Notes: generated by a model from the letters alone, not told the origin. DNA of 6,706 nt from an uncultured Peptococcaceae bacterium (GCA_900553245.1 USCP01000109.1:1-6706); one strand, 5' to 3'. Shown: positions 1 to 5,669, numbered from the stretch's first letter. Program-made: numbers and translations.

Positions 1-9
1 TACAGTCTG

Positions 10-33
10 CGACCGAGTGCATGCACTCGGTCG
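10..33. repeat. Perfect 24-nt palindrome after the transketolase operon
   Basis: This stretch is identical to its own reverse complement. Each 12-base arm runs CGACCGAGTGCA and the centre is TGCA/TGCATG-like, so as RNA it could form a stem of about 10 bp with a 4-base loop. It begins about 15 nt after the tktC stop codon in the direction of transcription, where a terminator is expected. No U-tract follows on either strand: minus reads gcagactgta and plus reads gttcaattca. It is therefore not a textbook intrinsic terminator. It may be a 3'-end stabilising hairpin, a non-canonical terminator, or a protein-binding site. Sequence left of base 1 is not available. Confidence 0.6.
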
Positions 34-47
34 TTCAATTCATCCAA

Positions 48-983
48 TTATTTGCGCGCGATGGCACGTTTAGCTTTTTCTACAATGTGTTCGGCAGTGA
101 GGCGATATTTTTCAACCAATTCGCCACCGGTACCACTTTCGCCAAAGACGTCTTCAATCCCAACGCGTTCCATTGGAACAAGCACTTCTTCAACAAGCAC
201 TTCAGCCACAGCACTACCGAGACCACCAATCACGTTATGTTCTTCAGCAGTCACAATTGCACCGGTTTTTTTCGCCCACTCAACGATCAATTCACGGTCA
301 ATCGGCTTAATGGTGCTCATATCGATTACTGCTGCATTCACACCTTCTGCCGCCAATACATCAGCAGCTTCAAGGGCTTTAGCCACCATCATCCCACAAC
401 CGATTAAGGTCACATCGGCACCTTCACGCATCACGCGGCCCTTACCAATTACAAAAGGCACGTCCGCATCGGTAATGGTAGGCACACCGGAACGGCCCAG
501 ACGGATATACACAGGGCCTTCATAGTCAGCAGCCGCCTTTACTGCATTCTTTGCTTCTGGACCGTCAGCCGGTACCAACACCGTCATATTTGGAAGACCA
601 CGCATGAGGTTAATATCTTCCAAAGCTTGGTGACTCCCGCCGTCTTCACCAACAGTAATCCCAGCGTGAGTCGCTGCAATCTTCACGTTCAAACGTGGAT
701 AGCAAATAGAGTTACGGATTTGGTCATATGCACGACCGGTAGCAAATACAGCAAAAGTACTTGCAAACGGTACCTTCCCTGCTGCCGCAAAACCTGCTGC
801 AAGGCCCATCAGGTTTTGTTCTGCAATCCCAGCGTTAAAGAAACGTTCAGGATATTTTGCTTGGAACACACTGGTCTTGGTTGATTTGGACAAGTCCGCA
901 TCGAGAACGACAACATCTTGGCGGACAGCGCCGAGTTCTTCGAGTGCCTGACCGTATGCTTCACGTGTTGCTTGTTTCTCCAT
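48..983 (-). CDS. tktC: Transketolase, C-terminal subunit (split transketolase)
   Basis: This is the second half of a two-subunit transketolase. The holoenzyme moves two-carbon ketol units between sugar phosphates in the cytosolic non-oxidative pentose phosphate pathway. The 311 residues contain the pyrimidine-binding domain (about 1-165) and the transketolase C-terminal domain (about 185-305). Visible marks are GIAEQN at 52-57, whose Glu55 matches the glutamate that activates the thiamine ring, and the THAGITVGEDGGSHQ segment at 105-119, typical of transketolase and DXP-synthase pyrimidine domains. Length fits the family of detached C-terminal subunits. The ATG is preceded by a strong AGGGGAGGA ribosome site (993-1001) lying inside the last codons of the upstream subunit gene. 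Only 2 nt separate the two genes, which implies translational coupling and balanced subunit synthesis. A DXP synthase or dehydrogenase E1 beta chain is less likely because the partner gene is a clear transketolase N-subunit. Confidence 0.93.
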   Translation of the reverse strand: MEKQATREAYGQALEELGAVRQDVVVLDADLSKSTKTSVFQAKYPERFFNAGIAEQNLMGLAAGFAAAGKVPFASTFAVFATGRAYDQIRNSICYPRLNVKIAATHAGITVGEDGGSHQALEDINLMRGLPNMTVLVPADGPEAKNAVKAAADYEGPVYIRLGRSGVPTITDADVPFVIGKGRVMREGADVTLIGCGMMVAKALEAADVLAAEGVNAAVIDMSTIKPIDRELIVEWAKKTGAIVTAEEHNVIGGLGSAVAEVLVEEVLVPMERVGIEDVFGESGTGGELVEKYRLTAEHIVEKAKRAIARK

Positions 984-985
984 TC

Positions 986-1807
986 TTACGCTTCCTCCCC
1001 TAATTCTTTCAACGCTTCTGCCACTTGTTCAGCATTTGGCGCCTTACCATGCCAGCCTGCTTGATCTTCCATAAAGGAAACGCCTTTGCCCTTAACAGTA
1101 TTCATGACAACCATTTGAGGCTTACCGCTGGTTGCTGCCTTGGCATTTTTGATGGCGGTTGCAATGGCATCATAGGAATGGCCATCGATGACTTGCACAT
1201 CCCAACCAAAAGCTGCAAATTTTTCATCAACAGGATCCACATTCATAACATCTGCACAACGGCCGTCAATTTGCAAGCCGTTGTGATCGACGAATGCAAT
1301 CAAGTGAGTGAGCTTGTAATGTGCAGCCGCCATAGCAGCTTCCCATACTTGCCCTTCTTCGAGTTCACCGTCACCAAGGAGCGCATACACATAACGTTCA
1401 CTCTTATCGAGTTGTTTTGCCAGAGCCATCCCTACAGCTGCAGAAATCCCAGTTCCGAGAGAACCAGTTGACATGTCAACGCCCGGTACCTTACGCATAT
1501 CAGGATGCCCTTGCAACATGCTGCCGAGTTTGCGCAAACTCATCAATTCTTCTGGCGCAAAAAAGCCACGTTCCGCTAAAGTCGCGTACAACACCGGCGC
1601 TGCGTGCCCTTTAGAGAGCACAAACAAATCACGATCCTGCATATCTGGTTGGGCCGGGTCAATGTGCATCTCTTCAAAATAAAGATAAGTTAATAATTCC
1701 ACTGCGGAAAGAGATCCACCTGGGTGACCGCTGTTTGCTGCACCAATCATTTTGACAATATCACGACGAATCGTGTTTGCCTTTAATTGCAGTTCTTTTT
1801 CGTCCAT
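986..1807 (-). CDS. tktN: Transketolase, N-terminal (ThDP-binding) subunit
   Basis: This is the first half of the split transketolase and binds the diphosphate and Mg2+ of thiamine diphosphate. The 273 residues show GHPGGSLS at 27-34, SKGHAAP at 65-71, GHP at 100-102 and STGSLGTG at 113-120. The ThDP motif runs from GDGELEEGQ at 145-153 to Asn176 in VDHNGLQ, and all of these are standard in the family. The frame stays open 32 codons further upstream, to an ATG at 1903. I place the start at the ATG at 1807 because it has a GGGAGGT ribosome site (1812-1818), gives the family's normal N-terminus and length, and lies downstream of the predicted promoter, whereas 1903 would lie upstream of the transcription start. 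The extra upstream residues do not resemble transketolase. It is first in the operon with tktC. Confidence 0.94.
   Translation of the reverse strand: MDEKELQLKANTIRRDIVKMIGAANSGHPGGSLSAVELLTYLYFEEMHIDPAQPDMQDRDLFVLSKGHAAPVLYATLAERGFFAPEELMSLRKLGSMLQGHPDMRKVPGVDMSTGSLGTGISAAVGMALAKQLDKSERYVYALLGDGELEEGQVWEAAMAAAHYKLTHLIAFVDHNGLQIDGRCADVMNVDPVDEKFAAFGWDVQVIDGHSYDAIATAIKNAKAATSGKPQMVVMNTVKGKGVSFMEDQAGWHGKAPNAEQVAEALKELGEEA
993..1001 (-). promoter_or_regulatory. Ribosome binding site for tktC embedded in tktN
   Basis: The minus-strand sequence AGGGGAGGA lies in the last codons (Leu-Gly-Glu-Glu) of the N-subunit gene, about 9-10 nt before the tktC ATG. The stop codon of tktN falls between this site and the start, so ribosomes finishing the first subunit stop on top of it. 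This arrangement favours coupled translation. Confidence 0.8.
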
Positions 1808-1811
1808 AATT

Positions 1812-1818
1812 ACCTCCC
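1812..1818 (-). promoter_or_regulatory. Ribosome binding site that fixes the tktN start
   Basis: The minus strand reads GGGAGGT followed by AATT and then ATG (1807-1805), a near-perfect anti-16S match at good spacing. It is the main reason to reject the longer in-frame start at 1903, which has no comparable site. Confidence 0.85.
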
Positions 1819-1849
1819 ACCCTTGCTGTCGCTCGGGATCCTTAATCAC

Positions 1850-1864
1850 ATGTTTCAAAAACAT
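1850..1864. repeat. Inverted repeat ATGTTT-N3-AAACAT in the transketolase leader
   Basis: Two perfect 6-base arms flank a 3-base centre (plus strand ATGTTTCAAAAACAT). The repeat begins a few bases downstream of the predicted transcription start of the tkt operon (about 1868), a position typical for a repressor operator. As RNA it would form only a weak A-U-rich hairpin. No known regulator motif is recognised. Confidence 0.4.
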
Positions 1865-1874
1865 TTCACTTTCA

Positions 1875-1903
1875 ATTATACAACATGGCCCATATTTTTT
1901 CAT
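1875..1903 (-). promoter_or_regulatory. Predicted promoter of the transketolase operon
   Basis: A perfect -10 hexamer TATAAT is read on the minus strand at 1880-1875. The -35 region at about 1898-1903 (ATGAAA) is a poor match, so this is either a weak or activator-dependent sigma-A promoter. The predicted start of transcription is near 1868, leaving a leader of about 60 nt before the tktN ATG. The nhaD-like gene's terminator lies just upstream, so the operon needs its own promoter here. Confidence 0.6.
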
Positions 1904-1935
1904 TCCTCTTTATGCTTTTCCCTACAATTTTTAGC

Positions 1936-1974
1936 AAAAAAATAAGGAAACGACAATGACGCCGTTTCCTTATT
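1936..1974 (-). terminator. Intrinsic terminator of the NhaD-like transporter gene
   Basis: The minus strand has a perfect 12-bp stem (AATAAGGAAACG at 1974-1963 pairing with CGTTTCCTTATT at 1952-1941), a 10-nt loop and a run of seven U residues (1942-1936). It starts about 10 nt after the transporter stop codon and separates this gene from the transketolase operon. Confidence 0.93.
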
Positions 1975-1984
1975 GATTTTAAGA

Positions 1985-3436
1985 TTAAAGCATGAAGATT
2001 AAGGTGTCCAAGAGGAACAATGGAATCAAAATCCCGAAAGACCACTTCATGTAGCCAAAGAAGCTTGGCATCTTGATGTTGCTTTCTTCTGCAATGGAAC
2101 GAACCATGAAGTTAGGTGCGTTACCGATGTAGGTGAGAGCGCCCATGAATACCGCTCTGGCAGATACAGCAATCAAGATTGGCGCTTCAACAATACCAAT
2201 GGTGGTTGCCAAACCTTCAGCCGCACCCATAGCTGCAGCAGTGGTGAGGAATACGAGGTAAGTAGGGGTATTATCCAAGAACCCGGAGAGCATACCGGTG
2301 CTCCAGAAGAATTGCCATTCGGTGTGCAAACCAAGGCTAGCGCCACGAGCGCCGAGAATAGCAAGTGCTGGGATCATGGTGATGAAGATACCGATGAAGA
2401 GCTTAGCAACTTCTTCGATAGCAGCCCAGTTAAAGTTGTTGAATTCGCGAATTTCCTTCTTGGTGGTCTTCATAGAGAGGAACGCAGCAACGAGAAGGAG
2501 AACGTCCTTGATAATATTAGGCCAGGTAGCCACGAGGTCGTGACCGTGGAGGCTGTAAAGATGGAGACCCTTTACAGAACCGTCTGGGTTTTGGAACATT
2601 GGGCTTTGAGCGAGGGTACCACTCATAACTACAGCGAAGAGAATCAATACGATGTAGAGTAAGTTGTGGAGACCTTCGATTTTGATTTTTTCGCCGGTAT
2701 GTTCAGGCTGTACGCAACCTTCTGCAAGGTCCTTCTTATAGTTTTTGGATTCTACAAAGTAATAGAGTACCAAGAGAACAACAGAAGTAAATACGTACAA
2801 TGGCAACAAGTGAATGGTGGTCCAGAAGAATGGAACGCCGCGCAAGAAGCCCATGAAGAGTGGTGGGTCACCAACAGGGGTCAACGCACCACCAATGTTG
2901 CAGACTAAGAAGATAAAGAAGATGATGGTGTGCATCTTGCGTTTACGGAATTCATTTGCACGAATAAGCGGACGAATCAATACCATTGCCGCACCGGTAG
3001 TACCGATAACACTTGCAAGTACGGTACCAATTGCAAGGATGATGGTGTTGAGCTTAGGAGTCCCTACCATGGAACCCTTGATAACAATACCACCTGCTAC
3101 TGCATAGAGTGCAAATAACAAGAGCAAGAATGGTACGTAGTCCAAAACTACGGTATGAATCAACTGGTAGATGGTTTCATCGGTACCATATACGAAGAAG
3201 AATGGTACGAGGAATACAAAAGACCAGAAGAGTGCTACCCACAACATGTTCTTTTCCCACCAATGTGGTTTAACAATTGGGAAGATAGCGATAGAGAGGA
3301 GCATCCCAGCAAATGGAATCATACTCCAGAGTGGCAATTGATCGCCAAGCGCTTCGCCGCTAGCAAATGCAGCGTTTGGAACGAGCATAGCGAGCACTGC
3401 CAAAATCAGCACAGACATCAATTTCTTATGCTTCAT
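1985..3436 (-). CDS. Putative Na+:H+ antiporter, NhaD/citrate-transporter (IT) superfamily
   Basis: This is an integral membrane ion transporter of 483 residues with about 11-13 hydrophobic segments. It begins with a signal-peptide-like stretch (basic MKHKK, hydrophobic core, AFA at 24-26), followed by short hydrophilic residues before the next membrane span. Two motif pairs mark the ion transporter superfamily. The first is TGAAMVLIRP at 147-156 with NIGGALTPVGDPP at 180-192. The second is SGFLDNTPTY at 384-393 with ALTYIGNAPNFMV at 433-445. The paired layout matches the inverted-repeat re-entrant hairpins known in this superfamily. Proteins of this type are usually annotated as sodium:proton antiporters or putative citrate transporters. 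The substrate cannot be read from sequence; Na+/H+ exchange is inferred from family naming. The gene stands alone, with its own promoter and terminator. The start ATG has an AAAGGAT ribosome site about 8 nt upstream. Confidence 0.8.
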   Translation of the reverse strand: MKHKKLMSVLILAVLAMLVPNAAFASGEALGDQLPLWSMIPFAGMLLSIAIFPIVKPHWWEKNMLWVALFWSFVFLVPFFFVYGTDETIYQLIHTVVLDYVPFLLLLFALYAVAGGIVIKGSMVGTPKLNTIILAIGTVLASVIGTTGAAMVLIRPLIRANEFRKRKMHTIIFFIFLVCNIGGALTPVGDPPLFMGFLRGVPFFWTTIHLLPLYVFTSVVLLVLYYFVESKNYKKDLAEGCVQPEHTGEKIKIEGLHNLLYIVLILFAVVMSGTLAQSPMFQNPDGSVKGLHLYSLHGHDLVATWPNIIKDVLLLVAAFLSMKTTKKEIREFNNFNWAAIEEVAKLFIGIFITMIPALAILGARGASLGLHTEWQFFWSTGMLSGFLDNTPTYLVFLTTAAAMGAAEGLATTIGIVEAPILIAVSARAVFMGALTYIGNAPNFMVRSIAEESNIKMPSFFGYMKWSFGILIPLFLLDTLIFML

Positions 3437-3468
3437 TTTCTACATCCTTTCCTTTTACATAAGTTTTA

Positions 3469-3503
3469 GCAAATAATTGCAAAATTTGAACGATTCTATT
3501 TGC
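3469..3503. repeat. Inverted repeat GCAAATA...TATTTGC in the transporter leader
   Basis: Plus strand GCAAATA (3469-3475) and TATTTGC (3497-3503) are perfect reverse complements separated by 21 nt. They lie within the predicted 5' untranslated leader of the NhaD-like gene. The right arm is part of an 8-base palindrome TTTGCAAA (3499-3506), and further GCAA cores occur at about 3479 and 3534. It may be an mRNA structure or a binding site. AT richness makes chance occurrence plausible. Confidence 0.3.
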
Positions 3504-3516
3504 AAACCGTCCATCG

Positions 3517-3528
3517 TAACAACTGTTA
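3517..3528. promoter_or_regulatory. Palindrome TAACA-N2-TGTTA at the transporter promoter (operator candidate)
   Basis: Perfect 5-base arms flank a 2-base centre. The site overlaps the downstream end of the predicted -10 element and the transcription start of the NhaD-like gene, where a bound repressor would block RNA polymerase. No matching regulator family is recognised. Confidence 0.35.
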
Positions 3529-3556
3529 TACTAGCAAATTTAATTAGATTTGACAA
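3528..3556 (-). promoter_or_regulatory. Predicted promoter of the NhaD-like transporter
   Basis: On the minus strand TTGTCA (3556-3551) and TAGTAT (3533-3528) are separated by 17 nt, a good sigma-A arrangement. An overlapping TATAAC (3530-3525) is an alternative -10 but gives a 20-nt spacer. The predicted start near 3521 leaves a leader of about 85 nt before the ATG. Confidence 0.6.
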
Positions 3557-3721
3557 CAAAAAATCGGGATTTTACTTGACATCTCCCGCACACTCTTCAC
3601 AGTATTCACATTTCCTTCATATTATTCCCAAAGAAAAAGTAAAAAATTTTTTTGTCTCCCTTGGACACAAGACCACGATAGAAACTTTTAAGAAGGAGTC
3701 GGTATCCTATTTTGACGCAAC
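3557..3721. other. AT-rich intergenic stretch between rpmE and the transporter gene
   Basis: The gap between these two genes is about 330 bp. Besides the transporter promoter and the rpmE terminator it holds mostly AT-rich sequence with A/T homopolymers (around 3640-3654). One weak terminator-like element reads leftwards: arms CGGGA (3588-3584) and TCCCG (3569-3565), 14-nt loop, then U6 (3563-3558). I see no convincing gene, and no promoter pairs clearly with that hairpin. Confidence 0.4.
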
Positions 3722-3752
3722 AAAAAACCCTGCGATAACCATCGCAGGGTTT
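3722..3752 (-). terminator. Intrinsic terminator of rpmE
   Basis: The minus strand forms a perfect 12-bp stem (AAACCCTGCGAT at 3752-3741 with ATCGCAGGGTTT at 3736-3725), a GGTT loop, and a U tract (3727-3722). It begins about 16 nt after the rpmE stop codon. The GC-rich core makes it a strong terminator. Confidence 0.95.
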
Positions 3753-3768
3753 GAACATTCGACAAAAA

Positions 3769-3972
3769 TTAGTCGCGTTTGTATTTTTTGTTGAAAGCTT
3801 CTACGCGACCCTTTGCACCACGAAGACGTTGTTTCCCAGTATAGAAAGGATGGCATGCGGAACATACTTCAACCTTGATGTCGCCATTATTAGTGGAACG
3901 GGTTGTGAATTCATTACCGCAAGCGCAGATTACTTTAACTTCATTATAGTTAGGATGAATCCCTGTTTTCAT
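3769..3972 (-). CDS. rpmE: Large-subunit ribosomal protein bL31, zinc-binding form
   Basis: This 67-residue protein of the 50S subunit sits at the central protuberance and helps bridge the subunits. The HPNY near the N-terminus, the RST segment, and VEVCSACHPFYTGKQ are diagnostic of L31. Four cysteines (16, 18, 37, 40 from the chosen start) form the C-x-C...C-x-x-C zinc site, so this is the C+ (zinc-containing) paralogue used in zinc-replete cells. A GTG directly before the ATG (3975) could also start translation. I choose ATG 3972 because it gives the usual MK-x-x-IHP N-terminus and sits 8 nt from the GAGG ribosome site. It has its own promoter and terminator but may also receive read-through from the nfo unit. 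Confidence 0.96.
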   Translation of the reverse strand: MKTGIHPNYNEVKVICACGNEFTTRSTNNGDIKVEVCSACHPFYTGKQRLRGAKGRVEAFNKKYKRD

Positions 3973-4019
3973 CACTCACACCTCTTTCACTTAAAATCAT
4001 TCGATACTCAGACTATATT

Positions 4020-4048
4020 ATTATATTTCAGACCTTCGGACTCGTCAA
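4020..4048 (-). promoter_or_regulatory. Strong predicted promoter of rpmE
   Basis: On the minus strand TTGACG (4048-4043) and a perfect TATAAT (4025-4020) are separated by exactly 17 nt. Transcription should begin near 4013, about 40 nt before the rpmE start. This is the best consensus match in the window, fitting a highly expressed ribosomal protein gene. Confidence 0.85.
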
Positions 4049-4075
4049 GCCTTTCTTTCGCTTTTTTGTAGAAAT

Positions 4076-4732
4076 TTATTCCCAGGTTTTCATCAAAGAC
4101 AAAGGCCCTTGAATAAAACACAAATCACCGACGTTGCAAAAATCCAATTGCTTTTCCATCGCGTCACGGCCCACGGTCACATCAATCAAACCTTTTTCGG
4201 TTTTTAAACGCACCACACTAAATAGCCACAACTTGCTTACAATCATCGGAGTAACCGCCTCAACACGCGCAAGCAGCTGCACGTTTCCATCAGTTCCCGG
4301 TACAAACTTGCCCTCAGTATAGGTATAATCGGCATCACAGCTGATTGGTGTGCGTCCAAATTTTACTTGATCCGGATAGATGGTCGGAATGTACTCATCG
4401 CCTTCCGCACTCGGATTGATGAGCTCTGCATTGAACCACATACCGCCATCCATAATGACAGCACGGTCACCTTCTACCGATTGCACCATCTCCTGAGGCC
4501 AGCGTAACGCACTGTCTAATACCGTATGAGCAATGACATTGGCTGGGGTTTCCCCGTCTTCTTCAAATTGAAAACGAAGTACCACCAACATCGGTGTATG
4601 ATTCATACGATAAACAAGATACTCCTCATTGCCGCAAACATGGCTTTCGCCATGCTCAACAGCTGTCTTATAAAGATAGTCTACATTGGTATCGAAATTT
4701 GGGATACCAAAATCCATTAAACGAAAAGCCAT
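4076..4732 (-). CDS. Conserved-looking protein of unknown function, coupled to nfo
   Basis: I do not recognise this 218-residue protein. It appears soluble and acidic, with no signal peptide or membrane span. The first ~110 residues mix alpha/beta elements (for example LVVLRFQFEED at 49-59 and DRAVIMDGGMWFNAELINP at 89-107). The last ~70 residues (about 150-212) alternate short strands and end in VGDLCFIQGPLSL (201-213), which is reminiscent of an OB-fold ending in a 'GD...V.G.L' strand. That resemblance is only an impression. Cysteines at 33, 132, 199 and 205 are not arranged as an obvious metal site. Translation starts with GGAGG placed immediately after the nfo stop codon and 4 nt before ATG; the 9-nt gap implies coupling to endonuclease IV. 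A role linked to nucleic acid repair is a guess from context only. Gene reality is well supported by length, ribosome site and coupling. Confidence 0.85.
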   Translation of the reverse strand: MAFRLMDFGIPNFDTNVDYLYKTAVEHGESHVCGNEEYLVYRMNHTPMLVVLRFQFEEDGETPANVIAHTVLDSALRWPQEMVQSVEGDRAVIMDGGMWFNAELINPSAEGDEYIPTIYPDQVKFGRTPISCDADYTYTEGKFVPGTDGNVQLLARVEAVTPMIVSKLWLFSVVRLKTEKGLIDVTVGRDAMEKQLDFCNVGDLCFIQGPLSLMKTWE

Positions 4733-4741
4733 GGTTCCTCC

Positions 4742-5569
4742 TTATTGTTTCAACACTTTTTTAAGACGAGCGATTTCGTCTGCCCACCCAATTAACTCAT
4801 TTGGTGTTTCCATTATAATAGGAAACGTATTGTTTTTTTCTGCTAAAACGATGCTTGAAAGTCCCTCCCAACCAATACAACCGTCCCCCAGTTTTTCGTG
4901 ACGGTCCTTATGGCTGGCACGTTCTGTTTTGCTATCGTTGAGATGTATACAACCAATCACATGCCAGGGCATGTGTGCGGTAAACTGAGCTTTCAGATTT
5001 TGCCAGTCACGCACATCATAACCTGCCGCAAATAAATGGCAAGTGTCCAAGCAAATTCCTAAGCTAGGCGCAAAGTCAAAATACGTTAAGACCTGTGCCA
5101 AATCCTCAAAGGATGAACCAAGTTCCGTCCCTTGCCCGCTCATGGTTTCCAATAGGATTCTGTGCCCTGCCGGCACTTGCGGCAAAAGCTCCTCAAGACT
5201 TTTAATCAGACGCTGCAGCCCTCGTTCTTTACCGGCGCCGGTATGTGCCCCACTGTGAACAACCAATCCCTTGGCACCTATTGATACAATACGTTGTAAG
5301 TCCTCACTGATGGTGCGAACGCCAAAGTCTCGCACATCGTCTTTGCTTGAGGCCAGATTAACCGTATACGGCGCATGTGCAACCACCTTGAGCCCAGCAT
5401 CACGAAGCGCTCTTAAGCGCTCTAATTCTTTATCCTTGAGCGCCCGTGCTCGACCACCACGCGGATTTCTCGTAAACACCTGCATGGCATCAGCACCGAT
5501 ATACCGTGCATCCTCGCCAGCTTTATTGAAACCTTTTGCCGTTGTCATATGTGCCCCTAATGCAATCAC
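4742..5569 (-). CDS. nfo: Endonuclease IV (deoxyribonuclease IV, AP endonuclease)
   Basis: This cytosolic base-excision-repair enzyme cleaves DNA 5' to abasic sites and removes 3'-blocking groups, using a trinuclear zinc centre in a TIM barrel. All nine expected zinc ligands are present (numbered from the chosen start): His65 (HAPY), His105 (VVHSG), Glu141 (LLETM), Asp175 and His178 (LDTCH), His209 (HLNDSK), Asp222 and His224 (KDRHE), and Glu254 (METPN). The frame opens at ATG 5587, but I prefer GTG 5569. An AGGGGAG ribosome site (5578-5584) lies 8 nt before it, the N-terminus becomes M-I-A-L-G-A-H as usual in the family, and the predicted transcription start (~5595) leaves no room for a ribosome site ahead of the ATG. 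That gives 275 residues, close to the family's 280-300. It heads an operon with the unknown gene downstream and is divergent from the Crp/Fnr regulator. Confidence 0.95.
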   Translation of the reverse strand: MIALGAHMTTAKGFNKAGEDARYIGADAMQVFTRNPRGGRARALKDKELERLRALRDAGLKVVAHAPYTVNLASSKDDVRDFGVRTISEDLQRIVSIGAKGLVVHSGAHTGAGKERGLQRLIKSLEELLPQVPAGHRILLETMSGQGTELGSSFEDLAQVLTYFDFAPSLGICLDTCHLFAAGYDVRDWQNLKAQFTAHMPWHVIGCIHLNDSKTERASHKDRHEKLGDGCIGWEGLSSIVLAEKNNTFPIIMETPNELIGWADEIARLKKVLKQ

Positions 5570-5577
5570 AGACACAA

Positions 5578-5585
5578 CTCCCCTC
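5578..5585 (-). promoter_or_regulatory. Ribosome binding site arguing for a GTG start of nfo
   Basis: GAGGGGAG on the minus strand lies 8 nt before GTG 5569 and inside the first codons of the longer open frame. No other purine-rich site precedes ATG 5587, where the minus strand reads ccagtatcgcgca. Confidence 0.7.
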
Positions 5586-5601
5586 ATTGCGCGATACTGG
5601 T

Positions 5602-5630
5602 AGTATATCGCATTTACTTCTTTTTCGCAA
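5602..5630 (-). promoter_or_regulatory. Predicted promoter of nfo
   Basis: On the minus strand TTGCGA (5630-5625) and TATACT (5607-5602) are separated by 17 nt. The predicted start is near 5595. An imperfect inverted repeat, GCGATACT (5591-5598) against AGTAT-AT-CGC (5602-5611), spans the -10 and start site. The -35 side abuts the AAATG-N4-CATTT repeat. Confidence 0.65.
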
Positions 5631-5646
5631 AAAATGTTACCATTTT
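5631..5646. promoter_or_regulatory. AAAATG-N4-CATTTT inverted repeat, candidate Crp/Fnr-type operator
   Basis: Perfect 6-base arms flank a 4-base centre (TTAC). The 5-4-5 core AAATG-N4-CATTT has the same geometry as classic Fnr boxes (TTGAT-N4-ATCAA), though the bases differ. It sits between the divergent promoters, centred at 5638.5. That is about 43 bp upstream of the predicted nfo start and 46 bp upstream of the predicted regulator start, close to the class II activator position. Binding by the adjacent regulator is inference. Confidence 0.45.
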
Positions 5647-5669
5647 ATCATTCGTTTTTTACGCCTTCA

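Noticed and set aside
48..1807. Possible frameshifted single transketolase gene
   Set aside because: The two halves meet at the natural domain boundary, each with its own strong ribosome site and start, as in known split transketolases, so this is a true two-gene arrangement.
1808..1903. 32-codon N-terminal extension of the transketolase N-subunit
   Set aside because: It does not resemble transketolase, lacks a ribosome site, and begins upstream of the predicted transcription start; the ATG at 1807 has a strong GGGAGGT.
2312..3469. Several long plus-strand open frames antisense to the transporter gene
   Set aside because: Their products are low-complexity shadows of the membrane protein's codons, without ribosome sites or domain features; the minus-strand gene is unambiguous.
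3576..3608. Plus-strand TTGACA that might be a -35 element
   Set aside because: No acceptable -10 lies 16-18 nt downstream (TATTCA is about 21 nt away), and no plus-strand gene follows.
3477..3794. Open frame on the plus strand across the rpmE-transporter gap
   Set aside because: It crosses the rpmE terminator and the end of rpmE in antisense, its product has no recognisable pattern, and no ribosome site fits its start.
4009..4033. Direct repeat CAGAC spaced 20 bp flanking the rpmE -10
   Set aside because: Five bases is too short to separate from chance, and a Zur-type site would be expected at the zinc-free L31 gene, not at this zinc-binding form.
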